Shown here: positions 57,742-64,000 of the stretch, piece by piece | Numbering within the stretch: position 1 is the first letter of the stretch | Layout: every line of letters begins with the position of its first letter | Source: a virus | Reading direction: 5' to 3' (one strand) | DNA: 64,000 bases | IMG/VR virus record: IMGVR_UViG_3300017917_002740 | Coordinates: 1-64,000 of that record | The notes under the pieces: model-generated | Databases searched by the model: none | What the model was told of the DNA's origin: nothing | Seen by the model: only the letters and a program-made list of their open reading frames with translations | Made by a program: the position numbers and the translations under genes

Positions 57742-57907
57742 TTTTATCCTTTTGATGTCGATACTCTCTTTTAATCCACCACTTATATTTGTTCCAATAC
57801 TCTTGCATTCTATACGGTTGTTCACCAAAAGTCAAATGTTCTTCGCAGTTTTGATGCCAAAGGCGTTGTACCCAGAGTCTAAAACGAGTAGGATCTTTTA
57901 TGTCCAT
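57731..57907 (-). CDS. Small basic Trp-rich protein, 58 aa
   Basis: An ATG at 57907 opens a 58-codon frame: MDIKDPTRFRLWVQRLWHQN, then EYWNKYKWWIKREYRHQ. It overlaps the upstream 272-aa gene by ten bases and the next gene's start by eleven, closing an otherwise empty 156-bp gap. I recall similar small basic Trp/Tyr-rich proteins in T4-like marine phages. Function unknown. Confidence 0.7.
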   Translation of the reverse strand: MDIKDPTRFRLWVQRLWHQNCEEHLTFGEQPYRMQEYWNKYKWWIKREYRHQKDKNGG

Positions 57908-58716
57908 AGGCTTTCACGAATTTTGATTAAGCGAATCATCATTTCTTCATCTTCTTTTTCGTATTGTACTTCCAACTTCTGTAGCTTGTCAAGAGCCTTA
58001 CGACTTTCAGTTTTCTCTTTTTTGGTTTTTTCTTCTGGTAAAAACTCATCTGGATAGTCTTTACGTCGACGTTCACAGACATCATGCCAGCCACTGGCTT
58101 CATAGGGGTCTGGACGATTTGGACGAATCTCTTTCCACCAAGTGTAGATTTCCAAAATCTCCTTAGCGGCTTTGGCCTGATAAGTAGGTTCGGGGGTTTC
58201 GCCTTCCTTGATAAACTCTTCGTTAGTTAGTGTCATCGCCCATTTTAGATAATCAATACCTGCTTCTGGACAGCGCCATGTGCGGAAACGAAAGAATGTT
58301 CGAGTCCAAGGAGTGAGATATTTTTTACGGGTATCATCATCCCACATCACATGGTGCCACGCCTGTTCAATTTCTACAAAGTCCACAAGCTCGTTCATTA
58401 GGCAAGGCAGAAAACGATTGCCAACGTCCTGCCACTGTCCGGGTTTGATATCTTTAGGGTGAGCGGTTAGACAGTGTGTGCGAGTAATCCAGCGGTTATT
58501 AATATAGTAACGAACATCATTGATACGATCTGGAATCCAGCACCATACATTTTGGACGTAGTCAAGCCCTTCTTCGGCTATCCAATAACGGATAGGATGT
58601 GACTCTTTAGATGCACGTTTCCAGGTCGCCCATTCTTTTGAGGTACCAGCATGAAGCTTTGGCGTACCGCGAAGCCAATCTGCAAACTTTGAGCAAGTCC
58701 AATAATTTGATCTCAT
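57898..58716 (-). CDS. Conserved phage hypothetical protein, 272 aa
   Basis: Trp-rich, basic N-terminal part (RSNYWTCSKFADWLRG, then YYINNRWITRTHCL). The middle has EIEQAWHHVMWDD, and the C-terminus is charged and coiled. I recall it from marine T4-like phages as a conserved unknown. It starts an early operon with a perfect promoter and carries an AAAGAAAATATC leader without a clear Shine-Dalgarno sequence. Confidence 0.65.
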   Translation of the reverse strand: MRSNYWTCSKFADWLRGTPKLHAGTSKEWATWKRASKESHPIRYWIAEEGLDYVQNVWCWIPDRINDVRYYINNRWITRTHCLTAHPKDIKPGQWQDVGNRFLPCLMNELVDFVEIEQAWHHVMWDDDTRKKYLTPWTRTFFRFRTWRCPEAGIDYLKWAMTLTNEEFIKEGETPEPTYQAKAAKEILEIYTWWKEIRPNRPDPYEASGWHDVCERRRKDYPDEFLPEEKTKKEKTESRKALDKLQKLEVQYEKEDEEMMIRLIKIRESLWT

Positions 58717-58743
58717 GATATTTTCTTTCTGTAGAACAACTTA

Positions 58744-58772
58744 ATTATACTATCATTAAAGAAATCTGTCAA
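58744..58772 (-). promoter_or_regulatory. Perfect-consensus early promoter of the 272-aa gene operon
   Basis: TTGACA (58767-58772), 17 bp, TATAAT (58744-58749). Predicted RNA start near 58737, about 20 nt before the ATG at 58716. It lies in a 74-bp intergenic gap. Confidence 0.88.
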
Positions 58773-58790
58773 TAACGATTGAAAAATGAA

Positions 58791-59177
58791 TCAAAATTTT
58801 TGTTGATATCCAGCCAAATTGAGCATCATACTATACTGCTCATAGGCTTTTTTGACTGCTTCGTTTGAGTTACGATAAAATGCTTCTTCACGTTCTTTGT
58901 CCATAAGTGTTTGAAACATGTCAACTTCGGATCGAGTATGATGTTGCCATTTAAAGAAACGCTGTTCTAATTCTACAAGAGCTCTAAGACGACCCTCTGG
59001 GATTTCTATAGTATAGACTCGTTCATCTTCAAACTCCACAATATCCTTGCGAATGATATCAGCACGTTCTGGGTCTGTGAAAAATCGTGGAGGATGATAA
59101 CGTGCCCTACGTTTGGAATCGTTTAGGACACGTACCTCATAGTTTTCACAAAAGTTTTTTAGTTTATTATCGTCCAC
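58791..59177 (-). CDS. Hypothetical protein, 128 aa
   Basis: Charged helical protein of unknown function. It seems to start at a GTG (59177), which overlaps the end of the small 51-aa gene (GTGGACGATAA). Its helical C-terminal half is consistent with a small binding protein. Confidence 0.6.
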   Translation of the reverse strand: MDDNKLKNFCENYEVRVLNDSKRRARYHPPRFFTDPERADIIRKDIVEFEDERVYTIEIPEGRLRALVELEQRFFKWQHHTRSEVDMFQTLMDKEREEAFYRNSNEAVKKAYEQYSMMLNLAGYQQKF

Positions 59178-59322
59178 GGCCCGCAGATTTCTTTGCTGGT
59201 TTGTTTACGCTTACTTGACTACCGTGAATACCGTGATCTCCATCCTTGGCATTCTTAGTATTGGTTTGTTTTTGATTGGACTTCTTTTTTTCTAAAGCAG
59301 CTTTTAAAAAATCAGTTTTCAT
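59167..59322 (-). CDS. Small basic protein, 51 aa
   Basis: An ATG at 59322 with AAGGAGTAATT just upstream opens a 51-codon frame (MKTDFLKAALEKKKSNQKQT and so on, ending KPAKKSAGRGR). The ribosome site is inside the end of thyX, two bases before the start, and the stop overlaps the next gene's start. Lys-rich and disordered. This arrangement makes the gene convincing. Function unknown. Confidence 0.65.
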   Translation of the reverse strand: MKTDFLKAALEKKKSNQKQTNTKNAKDGDHGIHGSQVSVNKPAKKSAGRGR

Positions 59323-59324
59323 AA

Positions 59325-59996
59325 TTACTCCTTGGCAATTAAACTGTCAGTCATTGGGAATATAGCAGCGATGGCTTTGGCGCAGGCCAATGCCACCAGT
59401 TGATGTTCTTTCTGTGTTCCATTACCAGAACGTAGTTCAATAAAATGTACCCACGAACGAAGTGTTCCGTTCATATACAATCGACTTTCAATAAGTCCTT
59501 CTGGTAGCACAGCACGAGCCTGTTCTTTAGCTATGCCCTTAGCGATAGCCCATTCGTAGGCACTTCGTGCATAATCGATGACCTGTTGTTGCTGTCGCTC
59601 CCAATCTCTCTGTAAGCGTTCATCATCCGTTTCGACACTGTTCTGTCTGTTCTTTGGGTCTTGAAGTCGTGCTTCTCGCAGTACAAACGAGAGGTCTTTA
59701 ACAGGGTCAGCATATCGCTGACTGAACTCTTGGAATGAGAAACTTCTGTGTCTGAGAATCTGTCTTGCGATATCTCTTGTGGTTGTGATTTCCACACAGG
59801 CTGATACCATTTCAAGGGGTGACCAGTGTGCGTGTTTAACAAGATATCGTATAAGCTTCTCTGATGTCTCTGTATTGAGCTGGTTTGATGGGTTTGAGAC
59901 ACGGGCGCAATACGCAATGAGTTCCTGCGCATCGTCGATGCCCAGATTTGCAAATTCCACTGTGGGTTGGGAGTAAGAGACCAAGCGAACATCCAT
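59325..59996 (-). CDS. thyX: FAD-dependent thymidylate synthase ThyX
   Basis: 223 aa with the ThyX signature RHRSFSFQEFSQRY (82-95; R-H-R-x7-S) and the flanking SPLEMVSACVEI. C-terminal part includes GTLRSWVHFIELR. ThyX makes dTMP from dUMP using FAD, NADPH and methylene-folate, supplying thymidine for phage DNA. AAGGAAGCATA precedes the start. It is downstream of a small gene coupled to it. Confidence 0.95.
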   Translation of the reverse strand: MDVRLVSYSQPTVEFANLGIDDAQELIAYCARVSNPSNQLNTETSEKLIRYLVKHAHWSPLEMVSACVEITTTRDIARQILRHRSFSFQEFSQRYADPVKDLSFVLREARLQDPKNRQNSVETDDERLQRDWERQQQQVIDYARSAYEWAIAKGIAKEQARAVLPEGLIESRLYMNGTLRSWVHFIELRSGNGTQKEHQLVALACAKAIAAIFPMTDSLIAKE

Positions 59997-60451
59997 TATG
60001 CTTCCTTAAGAATTTTCATTAATTTTTCTTTTTCTAAAAGATCTTTTTCAAGTTCTATATATTGCTTACGCAATTCTTTGAGTTGTTTCCAACGATCTTC
60101 TAACTCTGGATTAGGGTTGAGAATACCTAATCTTTCTTCAATCTTTTCTATAGCGTCTGAAAGACTTTTACCGCCTATTTTAATATCTCCACCTTCTTTG
60201 ACATTAATGCCATTGGTATCGATATTAACACTGGCAGCATTGTTCCAATCACTGGTTGAAGTATTGTATGTATAAGTCACAGGAGATGTAAGACTCCCTG
60301 TGACAGAATACATAGATGGATCTAATGTTATAGATGTAGCGCCAGTGCCGCCAAATCCGCCCGCACCTATGTTATAGATGGGCCCGCCGGCACCGCCACT
60401 ACTTAAATCAAGATCTAATTGATCAGTAATATCGATCTTGCTCACAGACAT
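59996..60451 (-). CDS. Putative structural protein with helical C-terminus, 151 aa
   Basis: Start at MSVSKIDITDQL (60451), just after the stop of the Hc1-like gene; a longer frame would overlap it more. Gly/Ser-rich first third (SSGGAGGPIYNIGAGGFGG), then INVKEGGDIKIGGKSLSDA and a long coiled-coil C-terminus. I recall this layout from conserved virion-type proteins of marine phages. The assignment is tentative. Confidence 0.55.
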   Translation of the reverse strand: MSVSKIDITDQLDLDLSSGGAGGPIYNIGAGGFGGTGATSITLDPSMYSVTGSLTSPVTYTYNTSTSDWNNAASVNIDTNGINVKEGGDIKIGGKSLSDAIEKIEERLGILNPNPELEDRWKQLKELRKQYIELEKDLLEKEKLMKILKEA

Positions 60452-60452
60452 T

Positions 60453-60647
60453 TTATTTTGCCTTGGCTTCTTTGCGGGCGTTTTTTTCTGCTGTGATTTC
60501 ATTTCTACGTGCTTTTACTGCTTTACCAACTTCTTGTAGAGCCTTACGAGCTCTTGTACCGGCAGCCGAGTTACCTGCTGCGAATTTTGCATCTTCTGCT
60601 AAGAAAGCTTCGAATGCTGCTTTTAGTTGTTCTACTGTGTTTGACAT
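60453..60647 (-). CDS. Histone H1/Hc1-like small DNA-binding protein, 64 aa
   Basis: AGNSAAGTRARKALQEVGKA with an acidic N-terminal helix and a Lys/Ala-rich C-terminus matches the Hc1-like histone H1 family (motif GN-x-A-A-G-T-R). Such proteins bind and compact DNA in chlamydiae and occur in other bacteria and phages. GAGG precedes the ATG. It is downstream of the tRNA-like gene and could be read by the same promoter. Confidence 0.7.
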   Translation of the reverse strand: MSNTVEQLKAAFEAFLAEDAKFAAGNSAAGTRARKALQEVGKAVKARRNEITAEKNARKEAKAK

Positions 60648-60688
60648 AATAATTCCTCTTGTTATGTGTCTTTACTTATAAAAGTATT

Positions 60689-60799
60689 TGGTGTGGCCGG
60701 TAGGATTCGAACCTACAGAGGCTGTGTCTAAGACGGCGCCCCATTCCCAAGTGCGTTTCGCAACGGACTGGAGGTCTACCATATTCCACTGACGACCAC
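60689..60799 (-). tRNA. Unusual tRNA-like gene with encoded CCA, 111 nt; anticodon best read as UAG (Leu)
   Basis: Minus-strand RNA begins GTGGTCG and ends CGGCCAC-A-CCA. All seven acceptor pairs form (one G-U). The T arm is GTAGG-TTCGAAT-CCTAC. The anticodon arm (60721-60737) is GCCGT-CTTAGAC-ACAGC, with one C-A mismatch and anticodon UAG. The variable loop has only four bases. Normal tRNAs are 76-90 nt; here about 35 extra bases lie between the D arm and the anticodon arm and can form a small hairpin. The D arm is weak. The identity is uncertain and it may be degenerate. Confidence 0.5.
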
Positions 60800-60805
60800 A
60801 TGTAT

Positions 60806-60834
60806 ATTATATACTCGGCTTTTGCGATCTGCAA
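60806..60834 (-). promoter_or_regulatory. Promoter of the tRNA-like gene (+1 at tRNA nucleotide 1)
   Basis: TTGCAG (60829-60834), 17 bp, TATAAT (60806-60811). With TATAAT at -12 to -7, +1 is 60799, the first base of the acceptor stem. The RNA would need no 5' processing. Confidence 0.7.
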
Positions 60835-60845
60835 CCTAATAGCGG

Positions 60846-60852
60846 TTAAATA
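60846..60852 (+). promoter_or_regulatory. Late-type promoter (TTAAATA) of the radical SAM gene cluster
   Basis: TTAAATA on the plus strand, ten bases before the ATG at 60863. Predicted leader of about five nucleotides without a ribosome site. Confidence 0.5.
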
Positions 60853-60862
60853 ACAGCAGTTT

Positions 60863-61963
60863 ATGAATACCTATACGCAAATTGAACCTTTTGGTACACC
60901 GCATTTTCAAATTACCTGGGAAGCTACTTTAAAATGCAATTTGGATTGCAGCTATTGTAGCCCCAATGATCACAACAATAAGATACCTCATCCAAAATTA
61001 GAGGACTGTCTTAAGACTGTAGACTTTCTTTTGGAATATGTCGATGTGTATATGCAGAACAAAAATCCTGCTCATCGAAATGCAGGCTTCAATGTGTTCG
61101 GCGGTGAAAGCCTTTTCCATCCAGACATTGTAGAAATACTGACTTACATTAAAGAACAGCATAAAAAATACGAACATCGCTGGACTATGGCAGTGCAGAC
61201 TGTGACAAACGCTGTAGTCAAAGAAAAAATTTGGAAAGAAATTGTTCCTTTGATTGATTACTTCACTGTAAGTTATCATAGCGAAGCAACCGTAGAACAG
61301 CAAGATTTGGTAAGACAAAATTTATTAATGCTGAAAGCAAACAACAAAAGATTTACCTGTTCTATATTGATGCATGCAGGACGATGGGACAATTGTCAAA
61401 GCATGATACAATGGTGCAAGGACAACGATATTCCTCATCTTCCAAGACAGATAGATCACAGTTGGCATGATCTAAAATTTTGGTATAACAAAGAACAAAC
61501 ACAATGGTGGAATGAACATAGAGGTATTGACACTGACATTCCCCTACACAAAAAAATTATCAATATCGTAAATTTAGACAGTCAAGGTCGTAGCTGTTGT
61601 GGAGGAACTGAGCTAAGTGTTAATGGTAATACTTCTTGTTCACAGACATACATACCAGGTAATAATTTTAAAGGCTGGAGTTGCAGTGTAAATTACTTTT
61701 TTGCCTATGTAAAACAGGTGACCAAAGAAGTATTTTTAAACAAAGATTGCATGATGAACTTTGACGGCAAAGTAGCACCTATAGGAACTGTAGATCAAGG
61801 TGCTGAAATCATAGCAGATCTAAAAAGAAATTTTGCCAACAATACTATGCCTGTGGTTACCTGTGCCAAGTCTAAGTGCTGGTGTGGATTGTGCGCTCCT
61901 AAGGCGCACGACAGATCGACTTTCGATACTATGATGGAAAAGTATGTCACAGATACCGTTTGA
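60863..61963 (+). CDS. Radical SAM protein with C-terminal Cys cluster (SPASM-like), 366 aa
   Basis: The radical SAM motif CNLDCSYC (C25, C29, C32) is followed by a (beta/alpha)6-type core with a FGGESLF glycine motif. The C-terminal 120 residues hold further cysteines (SCCGG, WSCS, KDCM and CAKSKCWCGLC), as in SPASM/twitch domains with auxiliary Fe-S clusters. Such enzymes make peptide maturation, sugar or cofactor modifications. The substrate is unknown. It starts a plus-strand cluster with a second radical SAM gene and two SGNH-like genes; iscU/iscA in this window could supply its clusters. Confidence 0.85.
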   Translation: MNTYTQIEPFGTPHFQITWEATLKCNLDCSYCSPNDHNNKIPHPKLEDCLKTVDFLLEYVDVYMQNKNPAHRNAGFNVFGGESLFHPDIVEILTYIKEQHKKYEHRWTMAVQTVTNAVVKEKIWKEIVPLIDYFTVSYHSEATVEQQDLVRQNLLMLKANNKRFTCSILMHAGRWDNCQSMIQWCKDNDIPHLPRQIDHSWHDLKFWYNKEQTQWWNEHRGIDTDIPLHKKIINIVNLDSQGRSCCGGTELSVNGNTSCSQTYIPGNNFKGWSCSVNYFFAYVKQVTKEVFLNKDCMMNFDGKVAPIGTVDQGAEIIADLKRNFANNTMPVVTCAKSKCWCGLCAPKAHDRSTFDTMMEKYVTDTV

Positions 61964-62915
61964 TAAAATAATTAGATTCGGTCAACAGACAATGTTAGAC
62001 ACTGATTTATTTTCAGTAAGCTGGATCCTGGGTAGATTCTGTAACTACAAGTGTTCATATTGCTGGCCTTATGCTCGTACAGATAAACCAGATCACTATG
62101 AGCTTGAAGTTTATCAAAGAACCATAGATGAAATTAAAACACAGTCTCGAGCAAATGGATTTACAAGATTTCATTGGAGTTTCAGCGGAGGTGAGCCCAC
62201 AGCTTATAAACAATTTTTAGAAGTTGTTCGTCATCTTGACGACGGAGCAATAACACCCTATCAAAGCATACACATGACTACCAATCTTTCGCCCGGAACA
62301 AAGTGGTGGAAGTCTTGGTGTCAAGCCACAGAAGTATTACAGCGTAGAAGCATCACGGCCAGCTATCATGCAGAACATGCCAAAGAAGATGAGTTCGGAG
62401 ACAAGTGTCTAAAACTAATGAATGAAAATGTCTTTGTCACAGTTAATCAAGTTATGGTTCCTGATCAGTTCTATGAAACTTTAGAACGCTGCTATAGACT
62501 AAAATCCAGAGGAATAAATGTAACTCTAAAACCACAGAGCGATCCTACTGCCAGTTTTGTAGTCAGTGGCTACACCGATGAAATGCTAAGGATAATGCAA
62601 GAAGAATTCCAGCAACAGGTCAAGGGTGAAAATCTTTACCAAATTAGACTGTCAGACGGTACGCAAGATTATTATATAGATCAAGCAGAAAGATTCAATG
62701 CTTTTGGTTTTAACCGTTTTCAAGGTTGGAGTTGCAATAGTGGCTATCAAAGTGTTATAATTAGAGAGAATGAGGTTAAAAGATCTTACAGTTGCCACGA
62801 TAAACCTTTAGGAACTCTAACTGAAGGGTTTAAACTTTTCGAGCAACCAGCAAAATGTATTACTCCGAGCTGTGTAAGTTCGGCAGACAGCAAGGTACCA
62901 AAAAGTAAAATATGA
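61944..62915 (+). CDS. Second radical SAM protein, 323 aa
   Basis: CNYKCSYC motif near residues 33-40 is followed by a FSGGEPT glycine motif and a core with KPQSDP and GYTDEML. The C-terminal part has FQGWSCNSGYQS, SYSCHDK and AKCITPSC, again SPASM-like. It overlaps the first radical SAM gene by 20 bp and the SGNH gene by ATGA, so the cluster is one mRNA. The two proteins are related but clearly different. Substrate unknown. Confidence 0.85.
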   Translation: MSQIPFDKIIRFGQQTMLDTDLFSVSWILGRFCNYKCSYCWPYARTDKPDHYELEVYQRTIDEIKTQSRANGFTRFHWSFSGGEPTAYKQFLEVVRHLDDGAITPYQSIHMTTNLSPGTKWWKSWCQATEVLQRRSITASYHAEHAKEDEFGDKCLKLMNENVFVTVNQVMVPDQFYETLERCYRLKSRGINVTLKPQSDPTASFVVSGYTDEMLRIMQEEFQQQVKGENLYQIRLSDGTQDYYIDQAERFNAFGFNRFQGWSCNSGYQSVIIRENEVKRSYSCHDKPLGTLTEGFKLFEQPAKCITPSCVSSADSKVPKSKI

Positions 62916-63433
62916 TTCATGTATTCGGTGATAGCTTTTCTATAGATAACAGTAACGATAGTTGGGTTACTCGCTTGAATGCAACCTCGTATTCTACCTG
63001 CGGAGCAAGCGAATACAGAATATGGAAAACTTATCAAAGCAATAAACACCTAATTAAACCAAATGACACTGTTTTATTTTGTCATACTTTTCCGTATAGA
63101 GTTTTTTTAAAAAACAACAGTACATTGTTAAGCAGATTGTTACCTTCTCATCCTTTTTGCGATATCATCATCAATGATATCATTGCTAAGAAAGAATCAA
63201 AATTTATAAGTGTTTTAAAAACTATATGGGACGAAGATTATTTTTATGACACTTACCTGTTACTTGTTAATGATTTAAAGAAAGTTCCTAATAGCTTTCA
63301 CTTTACTTTTTTTGAATCTACTCTAATGCATTCATTTTACGAAACATGGATAAACAACAAAGGAAACATCAATCATTTAACTGTAAGTGGTAACAATGCT
63401 GTTTATAGGGACATTAAAAAGTGGATAGATTAA
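62912..63433 (+). CDS. SGNH/GDSL hydrolase-like protein, 173 aa
   Basis: Starts IHVFGDSFSIDN, the GDS block I of SGNH hydrolases, with ASEYRIWKTY as block II, NDTVLFCH as block III, and HLTVSGN near the C-terminus as the place of the catalytic His. It is shorter than typical GDSL enzymes. Possible esterase or acyl hydrolase acting on the radical SAM product or on surface glycans. It overlaps the next gene's start by 13 bp. Confidence 0.7.
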   Translation: MIHVFGDSFSIDNSNDSWVTRLNATSYSTCGASEYRIWKTYQSNKHLIKPNDTVLFCHTFPYRVFLKNNSTLLSRLLPSHPFCDIIINDIIAKKESKFISVLKTIWDEDYFYDTYLLLVNDLKKVPNSFHFTFFESTLMHSFYETWINNKGNINHLTVSGNNAVYRDIKKWID

Positions 63434-64000
63434 TAGCATTCGGATCATCATACACATACGGCGACGGATTACCAGATACGTTTCCCGAGAATACTACGCC
63501 AAGCAAACTGGCATGGCCAAGTATTTTAGCCGCTGAACTTAATTTGGAATGTGTTAATATGAGTTCGAGGGGTGCAAGTAATAGAAAAATATGGCACGAC
63601 ATTCTGCATTTTAAATTTGAACCTAATGATGTTGTTTTTATATTATGGGCATTTCCAAATCGACATACTATTTTTGATTCTAAGTTAGAATTTAGAAACT
63701 TATTGCCGTCAGGAGTTAATAAATCAAACGAAGCTGATGCCTATTATCGCTATATCTATACCGAGTATGATTCGGCATTGACTACTAAACTGTATATCAA
63801 TCACGCCAACCAACTGATATTGTCTAATAACATACAGGTACATCATTTATTACTGAACATAGAAAGCAAAGACCTTTTTGAATTAGGTGGCCAGAAGATA
63901 GAATTTATTCCTTTGGCATTTGAAGATTCGTATAAAACAGCATATCCTTTAAGTATTGATAAACTACATCCGGGTGAAAAATGTCATAGAGCGTTTGCCA
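63421..64000 (+). CDS. SGNH hydrolase-like protein (partial, continues beyond window)
   Basis: A GTG at 63421 opens a frame to the window edge (193 codons seen). It begins RLIAFGSSYTYGDGLPDT (block I with Ser), then NMSSRGASNRKIW (block II) and VVFILWAFPNRH (block III). Near the end SIDKLHPGEKCH supplies the D-x-x-H of block V. This is a more complete SGNH enzyme than its neighbour. It is translationally coupled to it by a 13-bp overlap. Confidence 0.75.
   Translation, partial: MDRLIAFGSSYTYGDGLPDTFPENTTPSKLAWPSILAAELNLECVNMSSRGASNRKIWHDILHFKFEPNDVVFILWAFPNRHTIFDSKLEFRNLLPSGVNKSNEADAYYRYIYTEYDSALTTKLYINHANQLILSNNIQVHHLLLNIESKDLFELGGQKIEFIPLAFEDSYKTAYPLSIDKLHPGEKCHRAFA

Noticed and set aside
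59531-59992. 153-aa minus-strand frame inside thyX
   Set aside because: It lies fully within thyX in another frame and has no domain; thyX is certain by its motif.
1-64000. Insertion sequences, integrase or attachment sites
   Set aside because: No transposase or integrase motif and no flanking repeats seen; the tRNA-like gene has no integrase beside it in the window.

Overview
The window is a dense, mostly single-strand segment of the genome of a large tailed phage of the marine or freshwater T4-like myovirus type. The signature genes are a family B DNA polymerase (gp43), a sliding clamp (gp45), a clamp-loader ATPase (gp44), a DsbA-like protein, PhoH, ThyX, peptide deformylase, a GH19 endolysin with spanins, and a 20-kb block of giant tail-fibre genes. 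No photosynthesis genes are seen. KdsA, spanins and an IscU that reads as (beta)proteobacterial by eye point to a Gram-negative, probably proteobacterial, host; this host call is inference. Genes are tightly packed with many ATGA overlaps, and I see no insertion sequence or CRISPR array.

Layout. Bases 1-7.7 kb (minus strand) hold small unknown proteins, a TGT/DpdA-like transglycosylase, the clamp, the DNA polymerase and DsbA-like. Bases 7.7-13.8 kb hold a lysine-rich accessory cluster, several members of which begin with a short leader resembling the T4 capsid-targeting sequence, plus an A-type Fe-S carrier and a nucleotidyltransferase. Bases 13.8-18.1 kb hold a ClpA-like unfoldase with a ClpP-docking IGF loop, peptide deformylase and a DnaJ-like protein. 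Bases 18.2-20.3 kb are the lysis cassette. phoH lies on the plus strand at 21.7-22.4 kb. Bases 22.4-26 kb hold gp44, a MazG-like hydrolase, a GroES-like protein and a PolIII-alpha fragment. Bases 26-46.5 kb are tail-fibre genes interrupted by a plus-strand pair with a QueC-like enzyme. Bases 46.5-52.4 kb are rich in host-derived metabolic genes: IscA, IscU, superoxide dismutase, UV-damage endonuclease, glycosyltransferase, KdsA and QueD. Bases 52.4-60.6 kb hold two paralogous fibre genes, several unknowns, ThyX and an Hc1-like protein. An unusual 111-nt tRNA-like gene sits at 60.7 kb. From 60.86 kb to the end, four plus-strand genes encode two radical SAM proteins and two SGNH-like hydrolases.

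How the genes may work together. DpdA-, QueC- and QueD-like proteins suggest synthesis of a 7-deazaguanine base and its insertion into phage DNA. The sod-iscU-iscA operon suggests protection and repair of iron-sulfur enzymes during infection. ClpA, GroES-like, DnaJ and PDF form a protein-quality set.

Expression signals are unusually clear. Early-type promoters fit TTGAC(A/T/G) or close variants, a 17-bp spacer and a perfect TATAAT. Late-type promoters are nTAAATA. In many cases the promoter sits so close to the start codon that the mRNA should be leaderless, and the tRNA-like gene shows the same arrangement. At three or more places the -35 box lies inside the loop of a hairpin or terminator of the upstream gene.
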